Of a stretch of DNA of 64,000 nt, positions 17,251 through 26,429 are shown one piece after another; positions within the stretch are counted from its first letter, which is position 1; each line of letters opens with the position of its first letter. The stretch is from Glycomyces sp. TRM65418. GTDB lineage: Bacteria > Actinomycetota > Actinomycetes > Mycobacteriales > Micromonosporaceae. The notes beneath the pieces were generated by a model that was given only the letters and a program-made list of their open reading frames with translations, was not told the DNA's origin and did not search any database. The translations under genes and the position numbers were made by a program. The DNA lies in assembly GCF_019710475.1 (NCBI RefSeq), contig NZ_JAJFAX010000003.1:124001-188000 (forward strand), written 5' to 3'.

Positions 17251-18018
17251 GTGGGATTCAAACGCGTCGACTACGACCGCACGCAGCACGCCGGATACGC
17301 CAAGGGCCGCAGGCTCCTGCCCGTCAGCCGGCGCAGCTGGCTCCGGGCCTTCCGCGAACTCGCGGGCGAGGGCCGCATCAGGACGGTGGTCGACGTCGGC
17401 TCGGGCACCGGGCGGTTCACGCCCGCGCTCGCCGACGAGTTCGGCGCCGAGGTCATCGGAGTCGAGCCCTCGGCGAAGATGCGGGAGGTCGCGCACGTCG
17501 AGTCCTCGCACCCGCTCGTGTCCTACACGCCCGGACACGCGGCCGACCTGCCGCTCGACGACGCGAGCGCCGATCTGGCGCTCATGTTCCTCGTCTGGCA
17601 CCACGTGCCCGACCGGGCCGCCGCCGCGCAGGAGCTGGCGCGGGTGCTCCGGCCCGGCGCGCGCCTGCTGATCGCGACGACCCTGTCCGACCGGCTCAAG
17701 GATCTGCTGCTCTACCGGTACTTCCCCCGGACCCGCGACATCGACGCGCAGGTGTTCCCGACCCTGGACGCGACGATCGCGCTCTTCGAGGATGCCGGAT
17801 TCAAGCACAGTGGACTCATCGAGGTCCGTCACCGCTCGGCCGAGAGCCTCGCGGAGTACGCCGAGCGCCAGCGGATGCGCGCCCTGTCGGTCTATGAGCA
17901 CCTCACCCCCGAGGAGTACCGGGAAGGGCTCGCGGCCCTGGAGGCCGACGCCCTCGCCGAGACGGCGCCGCACCCGGTCGAAGCCGAATGCGACCTCCTC
18001 GCCTTCACCCGCTCGTGA
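17251..18018 (+). CDS. Class I SAM-dependent methyltransferase
   Basis: A 255-residue methyltransferase. SAM-binding motif I is VVDVGSGTGRFTPALAD, motif II with the acidic end VIGVEPS, and post-motif LALMFLVWHHVPD. This is a Methyltransf_11/25-like fold with unknown substrate. The start is GTG 17251 after GGGGGA. The downstream 255 bases up to the response regulator hold no gene that I can support. Confidence 0.85.
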   Translation: MGFKRVDYDRTQHAGYAKGRRLLPVSRRSWLRAFRELAGEGRIRTVVDVGSGTGRFTPALADEFGAEVIGVEPSAKMREVAHVESSHPLVSYTPGHAADLPLDDASADLALMFLVWHHVPDRAAAAQELARVLRPGARLLIATTLSDRLKDLLLYRYFPRTRDIDAQVFPTLDATIALFEDAGFKHSGLIEVRHRSAESLAEYAERQRMRALSVYEHLTPEEYREGLAALEADALAETAPHPVEAECDLLAFTRS

Positions 18019-18273
18019 AAGCCCCCGGCGGCGTGCGCATGCCATACGACACGTCACCGGGCCGGCCGAGAACGCGCCATCGGATCGGACCGCCGATTGG
18101 ACCGGGCCGCCTGTATCCGTCGGCGAAGGGCCGCTGATCGGCCCGCGGCCGACGCCATGCCGACGAGCACTCGGCCGCCACGACCTCGCGGCGGCGATCC
18201 GACCGCCGCACCGCCGCGCCCTCCTGAAGCCCGCACGCGTTCACGCGGCCGACCGCCGCGTGGGCGTCGCGCC

Positions 18274-18948
18274 TCACTGGTGGTCGGGGGCGACCAGACC
18301 GGTGTTGTAGGCGAAGATGACCGCCTGCACCCGGTCCCGGGCGCCGATCTTGGCGAGGATGCGGCCCACATGGGTCTTCACGGTCGACTCGGCGAGGTGG
18401 AACCGCTCGGCGATCTCGGTGTTGTTCCAGCCCTTCCCGATCGCCGTCAGCACTTCCCGCTCGCGCTCGGTCAGCACGTCGAGCTGCGCCGCGTCGGCCT
18501 TGTCGACCTCCTCGCCCTCCACCGGGAACTGGTCGGCGAACCGGTCCAGGAGCCGGCGCGTCAGCTTCGGCGCGACCACCGCGTCCCCGGCGGCCACCAC
18601 GCGGATGCCCGCGAGCAGCTCCTCGGGCTGAGCGTCCTTCACCAGGAACCCGCTCGCGCCGGCGCGCAGCGCCGCATACGCGTACTCGTCCAGGTCGAAC
18701 GTGGTCAGCACCAGGACACGGCTGCGCCCGCCCGCGGCGATGATCCGCCGGGTCGCCTCGATGCCGTCCACGCCCGGCATGCGCACGTCCATGAGCACCA
18801 CGTCCGGGTTCAGCTCGGTCGCGCGCCGCACCGCGTCCGCTCCGTTGTCGGCCTCGCCGAGCACCACGAGGTCCGGCTGGCTCTCCACGAGCATCCGAAA
18901 CCCCATGCGCTGCAGCGGGTGATCGTCCACGATCAGCAACGTGGTCAC
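18274..18948 (-). CDS. NarL/LuxR-family response regulator
   Basis: A 224-residue DNA-binding regulator. The receiver has the acid pair in LLIVDDH and the phospho-acceptor D54 in VVLMDVRMPG. The C-terminal LuxR helix-turn-helix is LTEREREVLTAIGKGWNN followed by TEIAERFHLAESTVKTHVGR. Its GTG start overlaps the kinase stop by four bases. It is the last gene of the operon ABC ATPase, permease, kinase, regulator, so it probably controls the exporter. Confidence 0.92.
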   Translation of the reverse strand: MTTLLIVDDHPLQRMGFRMLVESQPDLVVLGEADNGADAVRRATELNPDVVLMDVRMPGVDGIEATRRIIAAGGRSRVLVLTTFDLDEYAYAALRAGASGFLVKDAQPEELLAGIRVVAAGDAVVAPKLTRRLLDRFADQFPVEGEEVDKADAAQLDVLTEREREVLTAIGKGWNNTEIAERFHLAESTVKTHVGRILAKIGARDRVQAVIFAYNTGLVAPDHQ

Positions 18949-20156
18949 CGGCGTTCCTCTCCGTTCCGCGGAAGCCACAAGGCGACCCGCCAGCCGCCGA
19001 AGGCCTCCGGCCCGGCCACCATTGTGCCGCCGAACGCCGCCGCCCGTTCGGCCAGGCCCGCCAGACCCCGCGCCGTCCCGGCCCCGTCGACCCGGTCCCC
19101 GCTGTTGACCACCGTGACCGCCAGCCCGTTCTCGCGGTACTCCAGCGAGACCTCGGCGCTCTTGATGCCCGTCGCGTGCTTGAACACGTTCGTCAGCGAC
19201 TCCTGGACCGTCCGGAACACCGCCAGCTGCTGGTTCTCCGACAGGCCCCAGCGTTCGCCCGACGTCCGCACCGTCACCGGCAGGCCGGCCTCGCGGACCC
19301 GCTCGACGAGCCCGCCCAGCTCCGCCAGGCCCGGCTGCGGCGCCAACTCGGCCTCGTCGCCGTCCTCGGCCTTGAGGACCGACAGCACCCGCCGCAGTTC
19401 CCCCAAGGCCTCGCGGCTGGTCCGCCCGATCGCCTCCAGGGCCTCCTTCGCCTTCTCCGGCGCGGCGGTGGCGGCGTACGCGCCGCCGTCGGCGAGCGCG
19501 TTGATGACCGCCAGGTTGTGCCCGATGATATCGTGCATCTCCCGCGCGATCCGGGTGCGCTCCTCGGCCACCGCCGTATGCGCCGCCTGATCGCGCGCGG
19601 AGGCCAGGAACTCCCGCCGAGTCCGCACCAGCATCGCGATCGCCACGATGAACCCGAAGTAGAACGCGCTCGACACCACGTTCGCCAGGAAACTCCCGAG
19701 CGACAGGTCGTAGTTGACGGCCCAGTCGACCACCGTGGGCAGGAGCGAGACCACCGCCGCCCACCACAGGAGCTTGAGCGGGCGCCGCAGGACCAGGTTG
19801 TACAGCACCACGGTGAACGCCACCGCGCCCGCCGCGCCGATGAACCCGGCGCTCTCGTCGGTGCTCAAGCCGAGCGGGATCATGATCCCCAGCGGCACGA
19901 ACTGACTGAGCAGGGCCGCGAACGGGTGCCGGCGCCGCCAGATCGTCGGCACCAGGAACATGACCACCAGGATCGCCTGGAGGGTCGGGTACTGGATCGC
20001 GAAGTCGGAGACGGCGACCGCCACCAGCCCCAGGCACCCGCCGATGACGTAGAGGAAGATCGGGAAGCAATCCCAAAGCAGCGGATGCCGGGAGTCGAAC
20101 TCCAGCATCCGCTGCCACAGCCCGCGCTTGCGGGGGACGGTCACGGCCTCGGGCAC
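18945..20156 (-). CDS. Two-component sensor histidine kinase (HisKA_3)
   Basis: A 403-residue kinase with about five to six membrane segments in residues 30-175 and little extracellular domain, so it may sense the membrane or its partner transporter. The dimerisation/phospho-acceptor region is EERTRIAREMHDIIGHNLAV with H208. The ATP-binding HATPase domain follows, with the G box GLAGLAERAAAFGG. GTG 20156 is ten bases after the permease stop. Confidence 0.9.
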   Translation of the reverse strand: MPEAVTVPRKRGLWQRMLEFDSRHPLLWDCFPIFLYVIGGCLGLVAVAVSDFAIQYPTLQAILVVMFLVPTIWRRRHPFAALLSQFVPLGIMIPLGLSTDESAGFIGAAGAVAFTVVLYNLVLRRPLKLLWWAAVVSLLPTVVDWAVNYDLSLGSFLANVVSSAFYFGFIVAIAMLVRTRREFLASARDQAAHTAVAEERTRIAREMHDIIGHNLAVINALADGGAYAATAAPEKAKEALEAIGRTSREALGELRRVLSVLKAEDGDEAELAPQPGLAELGGLVERVREAGLPVTVRTSGERWGLSENQQLAVFRTVQESLTNVFKHATGIKSAEVSLEYRENGLAVTVVNSGDRVDGAGTARGLAGLAERAAAFGGTMVAGPEAFGGWRVALWLPRNGEERR

Positions 20157-20166
20157 GCACGCATCC

Positions 20167-20988
20167 TCACACGTCGCGGCGCTTGAGCAGGAGACCCGCC
20201 AGCCCGTACGTGACGACGAGCCAGATGCCCATCCACAGCCACGACTCGCCGACCCCCAGCGCCTGTCCCGACGGGTCGACCAGCGTGATCGTGTTCGCCA
20301 CGTTGCCCGGCGCGTACGGCGTCACATCGCTCACCCAGTTCCACGGCAGCAGGGTCGCCAGCTGCGGGAGGATCATGATGACGCCGATGTAGAACCCGAT
20401 CGAACCGGCCGAGTTCCGCAGGATCGCACCGATCCCGAGCGCGAGCAGCGCCAGGTACACGATCATCGCGCCGTACCCGAGCAGCGCCTGGAGCACCCCG
20501 TCGTCCGACAGGGAGAGCCCGCCGAGGCCGTTGTCCCCGAACAGCGCCTGCGTCAGGAAGAAGGTGATGAACACCATGACGGTGAAGAGGACGCCGACCA
20601 CGGCGCCGTACACCGCGGCCTTCGCGAAGAGCACCCCGAGGCGCTTCGGCGCGGCCGTCATCGTGGAGCGGATCGACCCGGTCGAGTACTCGCCGGTCAC
20701 CGTCAGGATGGCGAGCACCGCCACGAACACCGAGGCGAGTGCGACACCGGACATCGAGGCGCCGATCGCGGTCTCCGCCCCGCCGACCGCCTGATCGTCC
20801 GGGATGCTTCCGGCGATCAGCGCGCCGAGTCCGGCGCTGAACACGACCGCGCACAGCAGCACGATCCACGTCGAGCGCAGCGACCACAGCTTGGTCCACT
20901 CCGAACGCAGCAGACCCGCCGCGCTCAGCTTGTAGTCCCCGGGCGGCGTGTAGGCCGTCGGGCGGTCGGTCATCACAGCGGCGGTCAT
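20167..20988 (-). CDS. ABC-2 type transporter permease
   Basis: A 273-residue membrane protein with about six hydrophobic segments, beginning after a short cytoplasmic arm (LLRSEWTKLWSLRSTW, typical of DrrB-like ABC-2 permeases). The ATG at 20988 overlaps the ATPase stop as ATGA. With the ATPase it forms an exporter; the cargo is unknown. It is much smaller than a BceB permease and has no large extracellular loop. Confidence 0.87.
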   Translation of the reverse strand: MTAAVMTDRPTAYTPPGDYKLSAAGLLRSEWTKLWSLRSTWIVLLCAVVFSAGLGALIAGSIPDDQAVGGAETAIGASMSGVALASVFVAVLAILTVTGEYSTGSIRSTMTAAPKRLGVLFAKAAVYGAVVGVLFTVMVFITFFLTQALFGDNGLGGLSLSDDGVLQALLGYGAMIVYLALLALGIGAILRNSAGSIGFYIGVIMILPQLATLLPWNWVSDVTPYAPGNVANTITLVDPSGQALGVGESWLWMGIWLVVTYGLAGLLLKRRDV

Positions 20989-21905
20989 CGGTTCGCCCCT
21001 TCCATGCTCTGGCGGTACTCCACCGCGTCGGCGGTCAACTGCATGAACGCGTCCTCGAGGGAGCCGCGGTCGGTCCGCAGCTCGTGCAGGACCAGGCCGT
21101 GCGCGGCCGCGGTCTGGCCCACGACGGCGGCCTCGGTCCCGGACACCTCCAGGACGCCCTTCTCGGGGCTCGAGATGGAGACCCCGGGTCCGGCCAGCAG
21201 CTCGGCCAGCTGCGCCGCCTCGGGCGAGACCACCCTGACGCGCGACTCGCCGTTGCCCGACACGAAGTCCTCCACCGTCGTGTCGGCGAGGAGCCGGCCC
21301 TGCCCGATCACGACCAGGTGCTCGGCGGTCTGCGCCAGCTCGCTCATCAGGTGCGAGGACAGGAACACCGTCCGGCCCTCGGCCGCGAGGCCCTTGAGCA
21401 GGAGGCGGATCCACTTGACGCCGTCGGGGTCGAGGCCGTTCACCGGCTCGTCCAGGATCAGCACGGCCGGGTCGCCCAGCAGCGCGACCGCGATGCCGAG
21501 GCGCTGGCCCATGCCGAGGCTGAACCCGCCGACGCGCTTGCCGGCGACGTCGTGCAGGCCGACGAGGTCGATGACCTCACGGACGCGGCGCTTGGGGATG
21601 CCGTGGGTGCGGGCCAGGGCCAGCAGGTGGTTGTACGCGCTGCGGCCGGCGTGGACGGACTTGGCCTCCAGGAGCGCCCCGACCTCGGTCAGCGGGGAGC
21701 GGAACTCCGAGTAGTGCTTGCCGTTGACGCGGGCGAGGCCGCTGGTCGGCGCGTCCAGGCCGACGATGGCGCGCATCGTGGTGGACTTGCCGGCACCGTT
21801 CGGCCCGAGGAAGCCGGTGACGACGCCGGGCTTGACGCTGAACGTCAGATCGTCGACGGCCGTCTTCTTGCCGTAGCGCTTCGTCAAGTGCTCGATTTCA
21901 ATCAT
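20985..21905 (-). CDS. ABC transporter ATP-binding protein (DrrA-like)
   Basis: A 306-residue ATPase. Walker A is GPNGAGKST, the signature SLGMGQRLGIAVALLGDPAV, Walker B LILDEPVNGLDPDG, and the switch His lies in FLSSHLMSELA. The C-terminal extension of about 90 residues is usual for drug or peptide exporters of this class. It is the first gene of the exporter/two-component operon. The stop overlaps the permease start. Confidence 0.92.
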   Translation of the reverse strand: MIEIEHLTKRYGKKTAVDDLTFSVKPGVVTGFLGPNGAGKSTTMRAIVGLDAPTSGLARVNGKHYSEFRSPLTEVGALLEAKSVHAGRSAYNHLLALARTHGIPKRRVREVIDLVGLHDVAGKRVGGFSLGMGQRLGIAVALLGDPAVLILDEPVNGLDPDGVKWIRLLLKGLAAEGRTVFLSSHLMSELAQTAEHLVVIGQGRLLADTTVEDFVSGNGESRVRVVSPEAAQLAELLAGPGVSISSPEKGVLEVSGTEAAVVGQTAAAHGLVLHELRTDRGSLEDAFMQLTADAVEYRQSMEGANR

Positions 21906-22141
21906 GTCCCGAACGTTACGGCCACCCGAGCGGCACTTCATCGGTTCCCAGAGCGAACTTCCGGGACCTGAGTGGTACCCGAGTACTACTCCTTGAAGAG
22001 GGGAAGGCGCCGCCGCCGACCGTGAGGCGGCGTGGCGCACGGCACCCGATCGCAGGAACCGAGGCCGGCCCCGCACCGGGCCGAGACGAGGCGTCGACCA
22101 GCACCAGGAGGCCGACTCGCCGCTCGCCGGCGGCTCAGGTG

Positions 22142-23890
22142 TCACTTCGCTTCGGCGTAACTGTCGACGACCTTGGGACGCAGCGGAATGCGCACCGGCA
22201 TGTCGCCGAAGAGGGTCCGTGTCGCATCGGATGCGGCGCGCTCGATCACCGCGCAGACCGCCTCGGCGCGGTCGGCCGGGCAGTGGACCATGACCTCGTC
22301 GTGGAGGAAGAACACCAGCTCGCCGAGCCGGCCCTCGTGCAGTTCCCGCCGCAGTAGCGCCAGCAGGACGAGCGCCCACTCGGCCGCCGTGCCCTGCACG
22401 ATGAAGTTCCGCGTGAAGCGCCCGCGCCGGGAGGCGGCCTTGGTGCCGTCCTCGGAGTTGAGCGTCCGCCACCAGCGCTCGCTCGGGGCCGGCACGGTCC
22501 TGCCGAGCCAGGTGCGGACGAGTCCGCCCTTCTCGCCGATGCGCGCGGCCGACTCGACCCGCTCGAACGCGGCCGGGAACCGGTCGCGCATGAGCTGCAC
22601 CAGCTGCGCCGCGTCCCCGGCGGTGCCACCGTACATCGCGGAGATCAAGGCGATCTTGGCCTTCGACCGCTCCCCGCCCAGCCGCGGGGCCAGCTCGGTG
22701 TACAGATCGTCGGCGGCCGTGGCGGCGATCATCGCCCGGTCGCCGCTGATGGCCGCGAGCAGCCGCGGTTCGAGCTGCGCGGCGTCCGCGGCGACGAGCT
22801 TCCAGCCCGGTTCGGCCCGGATCGCCTCCCGGACCGCGTGGGGGAGCTGCAACGCGCCGCCGCCGTCGGTGCCCCAGCGGCCCGTGTCGGCGCCGCCCAC
22901 CATGTACACCGGGCGGAACCGGCCCCGCTCGCCCCGGCCCGCACCCGTCGGAGCCGCCTCGTCCGGCGTGTCGGTGACCCAGGCGTCGGCCCAGTTCCAG
23001 CCGAAGGCGCTCCACACCCGCGCGTGCTCGCGGTAGGCCTTCAGCGCCTCGACCGCCGGGTGGTCCACCGAGTGCAGCTCCCACGAGTGCGTGGTCTTCA
23101 CCTCGACGCCGGCCGCGTGGAAGGCCGCGAGGACCTGCTTCGTCGAATCGGGGTTGAGCTGGTGCCCGAACGCGTCGACCACCTTGTCCGCCAGCGCCTG
23201 GAGCTTCCTGGGGCGCATGCCCTTCGCGGGGCGGGGCCCGAGCAGGTCGCGCAGGAGCCGGTCGTGCACTCCGCGGTCGAACGGGACGCCGGCACGGCTC
23301 ATCTCGGCGGCCACGAGCGCCCCGGCGGACTCGGCCGCGAGGAGCGTGCCGAGCCCGGGCAGTCCGGCCGCGTCGGCGCGGCGGCGCTGGTCGAGCCAGG
23401 TCGCCTGGAGGCGTGTGAGCAGCGCGGGGCCGTCGACGGGTTCGGGCTCGCGCTCGAAGAGGGTCCCGGCGTCGGGGTCGGACTCGGCGACGACCGCGGG
23501 CGGCTCGTGCCCTTCGACCCGGGAGAGGATGCGTTCGGCGAGCCGCAGATCGCGGCATCGGTCGAGTCGCACGCCGGCCGCCAGCAGCGGCGGATAGTCC
23601 CGCGAGACCTCGGCGACCACCCAACGCGGCGACTCGGGGGCGGACGCTCCGGCGTCGTCCGCCGCCCGCATCGCTCCGCCGCCCGCCATGGCGGCATCGG
23701 CCCCGGCGGCCCGCATCGCCGCCGAACCGTGCGCGCCGTGCTCCGATCCAGTGGCGCCGCTCGGCGTCTCCCCGTGCCGCTCCATCGCCGCCACGGCCGC
23801 GGCCAGGTCCTCGTGGTACGTGACGGCCCCACCGGGCAAGGGCATCGTCCAGCCCTCCCGGCCCAGTCCGTGCACCAGCGCGATCTCCAC
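22142..23890 (-). CDS. PolA-like 3'-5' exonuclease/DNA polymerase
   Basis: A 582-residue family A polymerase without a 5' nuclease domain, of the actinobacterial bifunctional exonuclease/polymerase type. Polymerase motif A is AADAAQLEPRLLAAISGD, the motif B region KAKIALISAMYGG and motif C FFLHDEVMVHCP. The exonuclease-like N-terminus carries a low-complexity Ala/Gly insert in which MRAA occurs twice (about 55-85). It is probably a repair or accessory polymerase. The gene stands alone, and 236 bases separate it from the exporter operon. Confidence 0.88.
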   Translation of the reverse strand: MEIALVHGLGREGWTMPLPGGAVTYHEDLAAAVAAMERHGETPSGATGSEHGAHGSAAMRAAGADAAMAGGGAMRAADDAGASAPESPRWVVAEVSRDYPPLLAAGVRLDRCRDLRLAERILSRVEGHEPPAVVAESDPDAGTLFEREPEPVDGPALLTRLQATWLDQRRRADAAGLPGLGTLLAAESAGALVAAEMSRAGVPFDRGVHDRLLRDLLGPRPAKGMRPRKLQALADKVVDAFGHQLNPDSTKQVLAAFHAAGVEVKTTHSWELHSVDHPAVEALKAYREHARVWSAFGWNWADAWVTDTPDEAAPTGAGRGERGRFRPVYMVGGADTGRWGTDGGGALQLPHAVREAIRAEPGWKLVAADAAQLEPRLLAAISGDRAMIAATAADDLYTELAPRLGGERSKAKIALISAMYGGTAGDAAQLVQLMRDRFPAAFERVESAARIGEKGGLVRTWLGRTVPAPSERWWRTLNSEDGTKAASRRGRFTRNFIVQGTAAEWALVLLALLRRELHEGRLGELVFFLHDEVMVHCPADRAEAVCAVIERAASDATRTLFGDMPVRIPLRPKVVDSYAEAK

Positions 23891-24172
23891 GCCGTTAGTG
23901 GATCACGCCCCTACGACATCCGGGCCCGATGCGACCGAGGCGCACTGCGTCCGCCTTTGAGCCGAATCCTCCTCGGGCCGCAGTGCGCCGCGACTCGTCG
24001 GACTCCCGTGTCGGGGCGGATCCGGGAAGCCGTTGATCCAGTAGCACGTGATATGTCACTTCGTACCAGAAGTGGGCGAAATGTGAGGGTGTGCTTGCGC
24101 GCCAGGCGAAGAAGTCTCGAGAAAGAGAGGACTGTAGACATACTTTCGGGACGACTTGGGTAATCGGCTCGC

Positions 24173-24316
24173 ATGGCATTGATTCTCTGGATCCTCGCGG
24201 TCATCCTCGTCGTCTACGGCATCTGGATGATCTTCCGAGGGCAGCTGCTTCTCGGCATCGTCGTCATCATCGTCGGCCTGCTGGTCGGCCCCGGCGGGGT
24301 GAGCCTCTTCACCTAG
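24173..24316 (+). CDS. GPGG-motif small transmembrane protein
   Basis: A 47-residue protein made of two hydrophobic helices (LILWILAVILVVYGIWMIF and a second one) joined by RGQ and ending GLLVGPGGVSLFT. The GPGG-x-S-x-F end is the hallmark of a small actinobacterial membrane family of unknown function. TAATCG at 24161-24166 ends six bases before ATG, so the message may be leaderless. The 282 bases between the polymerase start and this gene hold no other feature that I can support. Confidence 0.75.
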   Translation: MALILWILAVILVVYGIWMIFRGQLLLGIVVIIVGLLVGPGGVSLFT

Positions 24317-24448
24317 CCGGGCCGCGTCCTGACGCGCTCCTGTAGGGGAGCGCGCCGGTCGCGGCCTGCTCAGGCGTGAACCCGCCCGGGACCGGCACCC
24401 GGCATCCGATCTTCGGCGCGGCGGGCCAGGCGACTGGTCCGGCGCGCC

Positions 24449-25486
24449 CTAGGCGGATTCGCGCACCACCAACTCCGTGGGGAGAATCGTCAACGGTTCG
24501 ACCTCCAGACCGTCCAAGAGCCGCAGCATGGTCCGGGCCATGCTGCGGCCTATTTCCGCGATCGGCTGCCGCACGGTCGTCAGCGGCGGGTCGCAGTACG
24601 ACGCCAGGGCGATGTCGTCGAAGCCGACCACCGCCACGTCCTCGGGCACGCGTCGGCCCGCCTCCCGCAGCGCCTGCAGCGCGCCGTGCGCCATGAGGTC
24701 CGAGGCCACGAACACCGCGTCGATCTCCGGCTCGTCCGCCAGCAGCTGGCGCATCCCCGCATGCCCGGACTCGGCCGTGAAGTCCCCGACCGCGATGATC
24801 GCCCTCCGGTCCGCCTCGGCCAGCGTCTGCCGGTACGCGTCCAGGCGCGTTCGCCCGGCCACCATGTCCTGCGGCCCCGCCACCGTCGCGATCCGCCGGC
24901 GGCCCTGCGCGAGCAGGTACCGCACCGCCGCCTCGACGCCGCTCTCGTGGTCGACGTCGATGCACGGCGCCGACAGATGCGGCAGCCCGTTGCACACCAC
25001 CGGCACCCCGCGCCGCAGCATCAGCTCCGGCAGCAGGTCCGCGTCGTGCAGCGAGGCGAACATGACCCCGTCCACGTGTCCGCCGACCGCGTACCGCTCG
25101 GCCCGCGACCGCGCCTCGGCCGAACCGGTCGTCAGCAGCACCAGGAGCTTCCCGGCGGCGTCGAGTTCGCCCGCGACGCCGCGGATGACGCTGGGGAAGA
25201 ACTGGTCGTCCGAGAAGACCCGGTTCGGCGACTCGGGCAGGATCAGCGCCACCGAGTCGGTCCGGTGCGTCACCAGCGACCGCGCCGCCGCGTGCGGCAC
25301 GTAGCCGAGCTCGGCCGCCGCCGCCTCCACGGCCCGCCGCAGGTCCTCGGCCACCGTGGTCTGCCCGTTCACGACCCGCGAGACCGTCGCGCGCGACACG
25401 CCCGCCCGCTCGGCGACCTCCTCCAATGTGGGCCTGCCCTGGCGGGGACTCCGCGCCGTCCCCTGCCCCGCAACCGCTCGCCGCAT
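24449..25486 (-). CDS. LacI family transcriptional regulator of the glucan operon
   Basis: A 345-residue repressor. The helix-turn-helix is TLEEVAERAGVSRATVSRVV (about 20-39) with the hinge helix AAARSL. The sugar-binding domain follows, including FDDIALASYCDPPLTTVRQP. It is the last gene of the operon binding protein, permease, permease, regulator, 16 bases after the second permease. Three palindromes of the AGAGAGCGCTCTCT type ahead of the operon and of the GH16 gene have the centred CG and size expected of LacI operators, so it likely represses both and itself. Confidence 0.9.
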   Translation of the reverse strand: MRRAVAGQGTARSPRQGRPTLEEVAERAGVSRATVSRVVNGQTTVAEDLRRAVEAAAAELGYVPHAAARSLVTHRTDSVALILPESPNRVFSDDQFFPSVIRGVAGELDAAGKLLVLLTTGSAEARSRAERYAVGGHVDGVMFASLHDADLLPELMLRRGVPVVCNGLPHLSAPCIDVDHESGVEAAVRYLLAQGRRRIATVAGPQDMVAGRTRLDAYRQTLAEADRRAIIAVGDFTAESGHAGMRQLLADEPEIDAVFVASDLMAHGALQALREAGRRVPEDVAVVGFDDIALASYCDPPLTTVRQPIAEIGRSMARTMLRLLDGLEVEPLTILPTELVVRESA

Positions 25487-25502
25487 CCCGTCCGCCTCCG
25501 TC

Positions 25503-26429
25503 TCAGCCTTTGACCGCGCCCTGCATGATCCCGCTGATCATGTACTTGCCCAAGAGCGCGAACACCGCCAGCAGAGGAAGCGTAGCCAGCATCGTCCCGG
25601 TCAGCACCAACGACTGGTCGGTGACGTAGCCGCCGCTGAGCGTCGACAGCGCCACCTGCACCGTGTACCGCTCCGGGCTGGAGAGCACGATGAGCGGCCA
25701 GAAGTAGTCGTTCCACGCCGTTAGGAACGTGAGCACGCCGAGCACCACGGCCGCGGGCCGGGCGACGGGCAGGACGATCTGCCAGAAGATCCGGAACGTC
25801 GAGGCCCCGTCCATGCGCGCCGACTCGATGAGCGAGCCCGGCAGCGCCCCGCGCAGGTACTGCGTCATGAAGAACACCCCGAACGCGTTCACCAGGCCCG
25901 GTGCGATGACCGCCCACAGCGTGTCCGTCCACTCCAGCTCGATCATGAGCATGTACAGGGGGATCACGCCCAGCTGCACCGGCACCATCATCGTCGCGAT
26001 CACGGCCACCAGCAGGACCCTCGCGCCCCGGAACGCCAGCTTCGCGAACGCGAACCCGGCGAGCGTCGAGAAGAACACCACCGAGGCGGTCACCGTGGCG
26101 CTCACGATCACCGAGTTCACCAGGGCCGTCCCGAACGGCACCGTCGCGAAGACCCGTTCGACGTTCTCGACCAGGTTCGCGCCCGGCAGCACCGGCGGGG
26201 GGACCTGCGCCAGCGCCGAATTGTCGCGCGAGGCGACCACGAAGCTGTAGTACAGCGGGAAGCCGGAGAAGAACAGCACCGCCACGAGCGTCAGGTACAC
26301 GAGCCGGCCGGGCTGTTCCCGCATGAGCCGCAGCCGGGCCCGGGCCCGGCGGTCGGACCGGCCCGGCAAGGCTGTGCGGTCCGACCGCCGGGAGTCGGCG
26401 GGGGCGGTGTCGAGGTCCTGGAGGGTCAT
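25503..26429 (-). CDS. Sugar ABC transporter permease, MalG type
   Basis: A 308-residue membrane protein with six membrane segments and the EAA loop GSLIESARMDGASTFRIFWQ. An Arg-rich cytoplasmic arm of about 35 residues precedes the first helix. Its ATG overlaps the stop of the other permease as ATGA. It belongs to the putative glucan-oligosaccharide importer. No ATPase is encoded in the operon. Confidence 0.9.
   Translation of the reverse strand: MTLQDLDTAPADSRRSDRTALPGRSDRRARARLRLMREQPGRLVYLTLVAVLFFSGFPLYYSFVVASRDNSALAQVPPPVLPGANLVENVERVFATVPFGTALVNSVIVSATVTASVVFFSTLAGFAFAKLAFRGARVLLVAVIATMMVPVQLGVIPLYMLMIELEWTDTLWAVIAPGLVNAFGVFFMTQYLRGALPGSLIESARMDGASTFRIFWQIVLPVARPAAVVLGVLTFLTAWNDYFWPLIVLSSPERYTVQVALSTLSGGYVTDQSLVLTGTMLATLPLLAVFALLGKYMISGIMQGAVKG

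Noticed and set aside
18274..21905. BceRS/BceAB-type peptide resistance module
   Set aside because: The permease has 273 residues and no large outer domain, and the kinase is HisKA_3 with a NarL-type regulator, so only a general exporter/two-component operon is supported.
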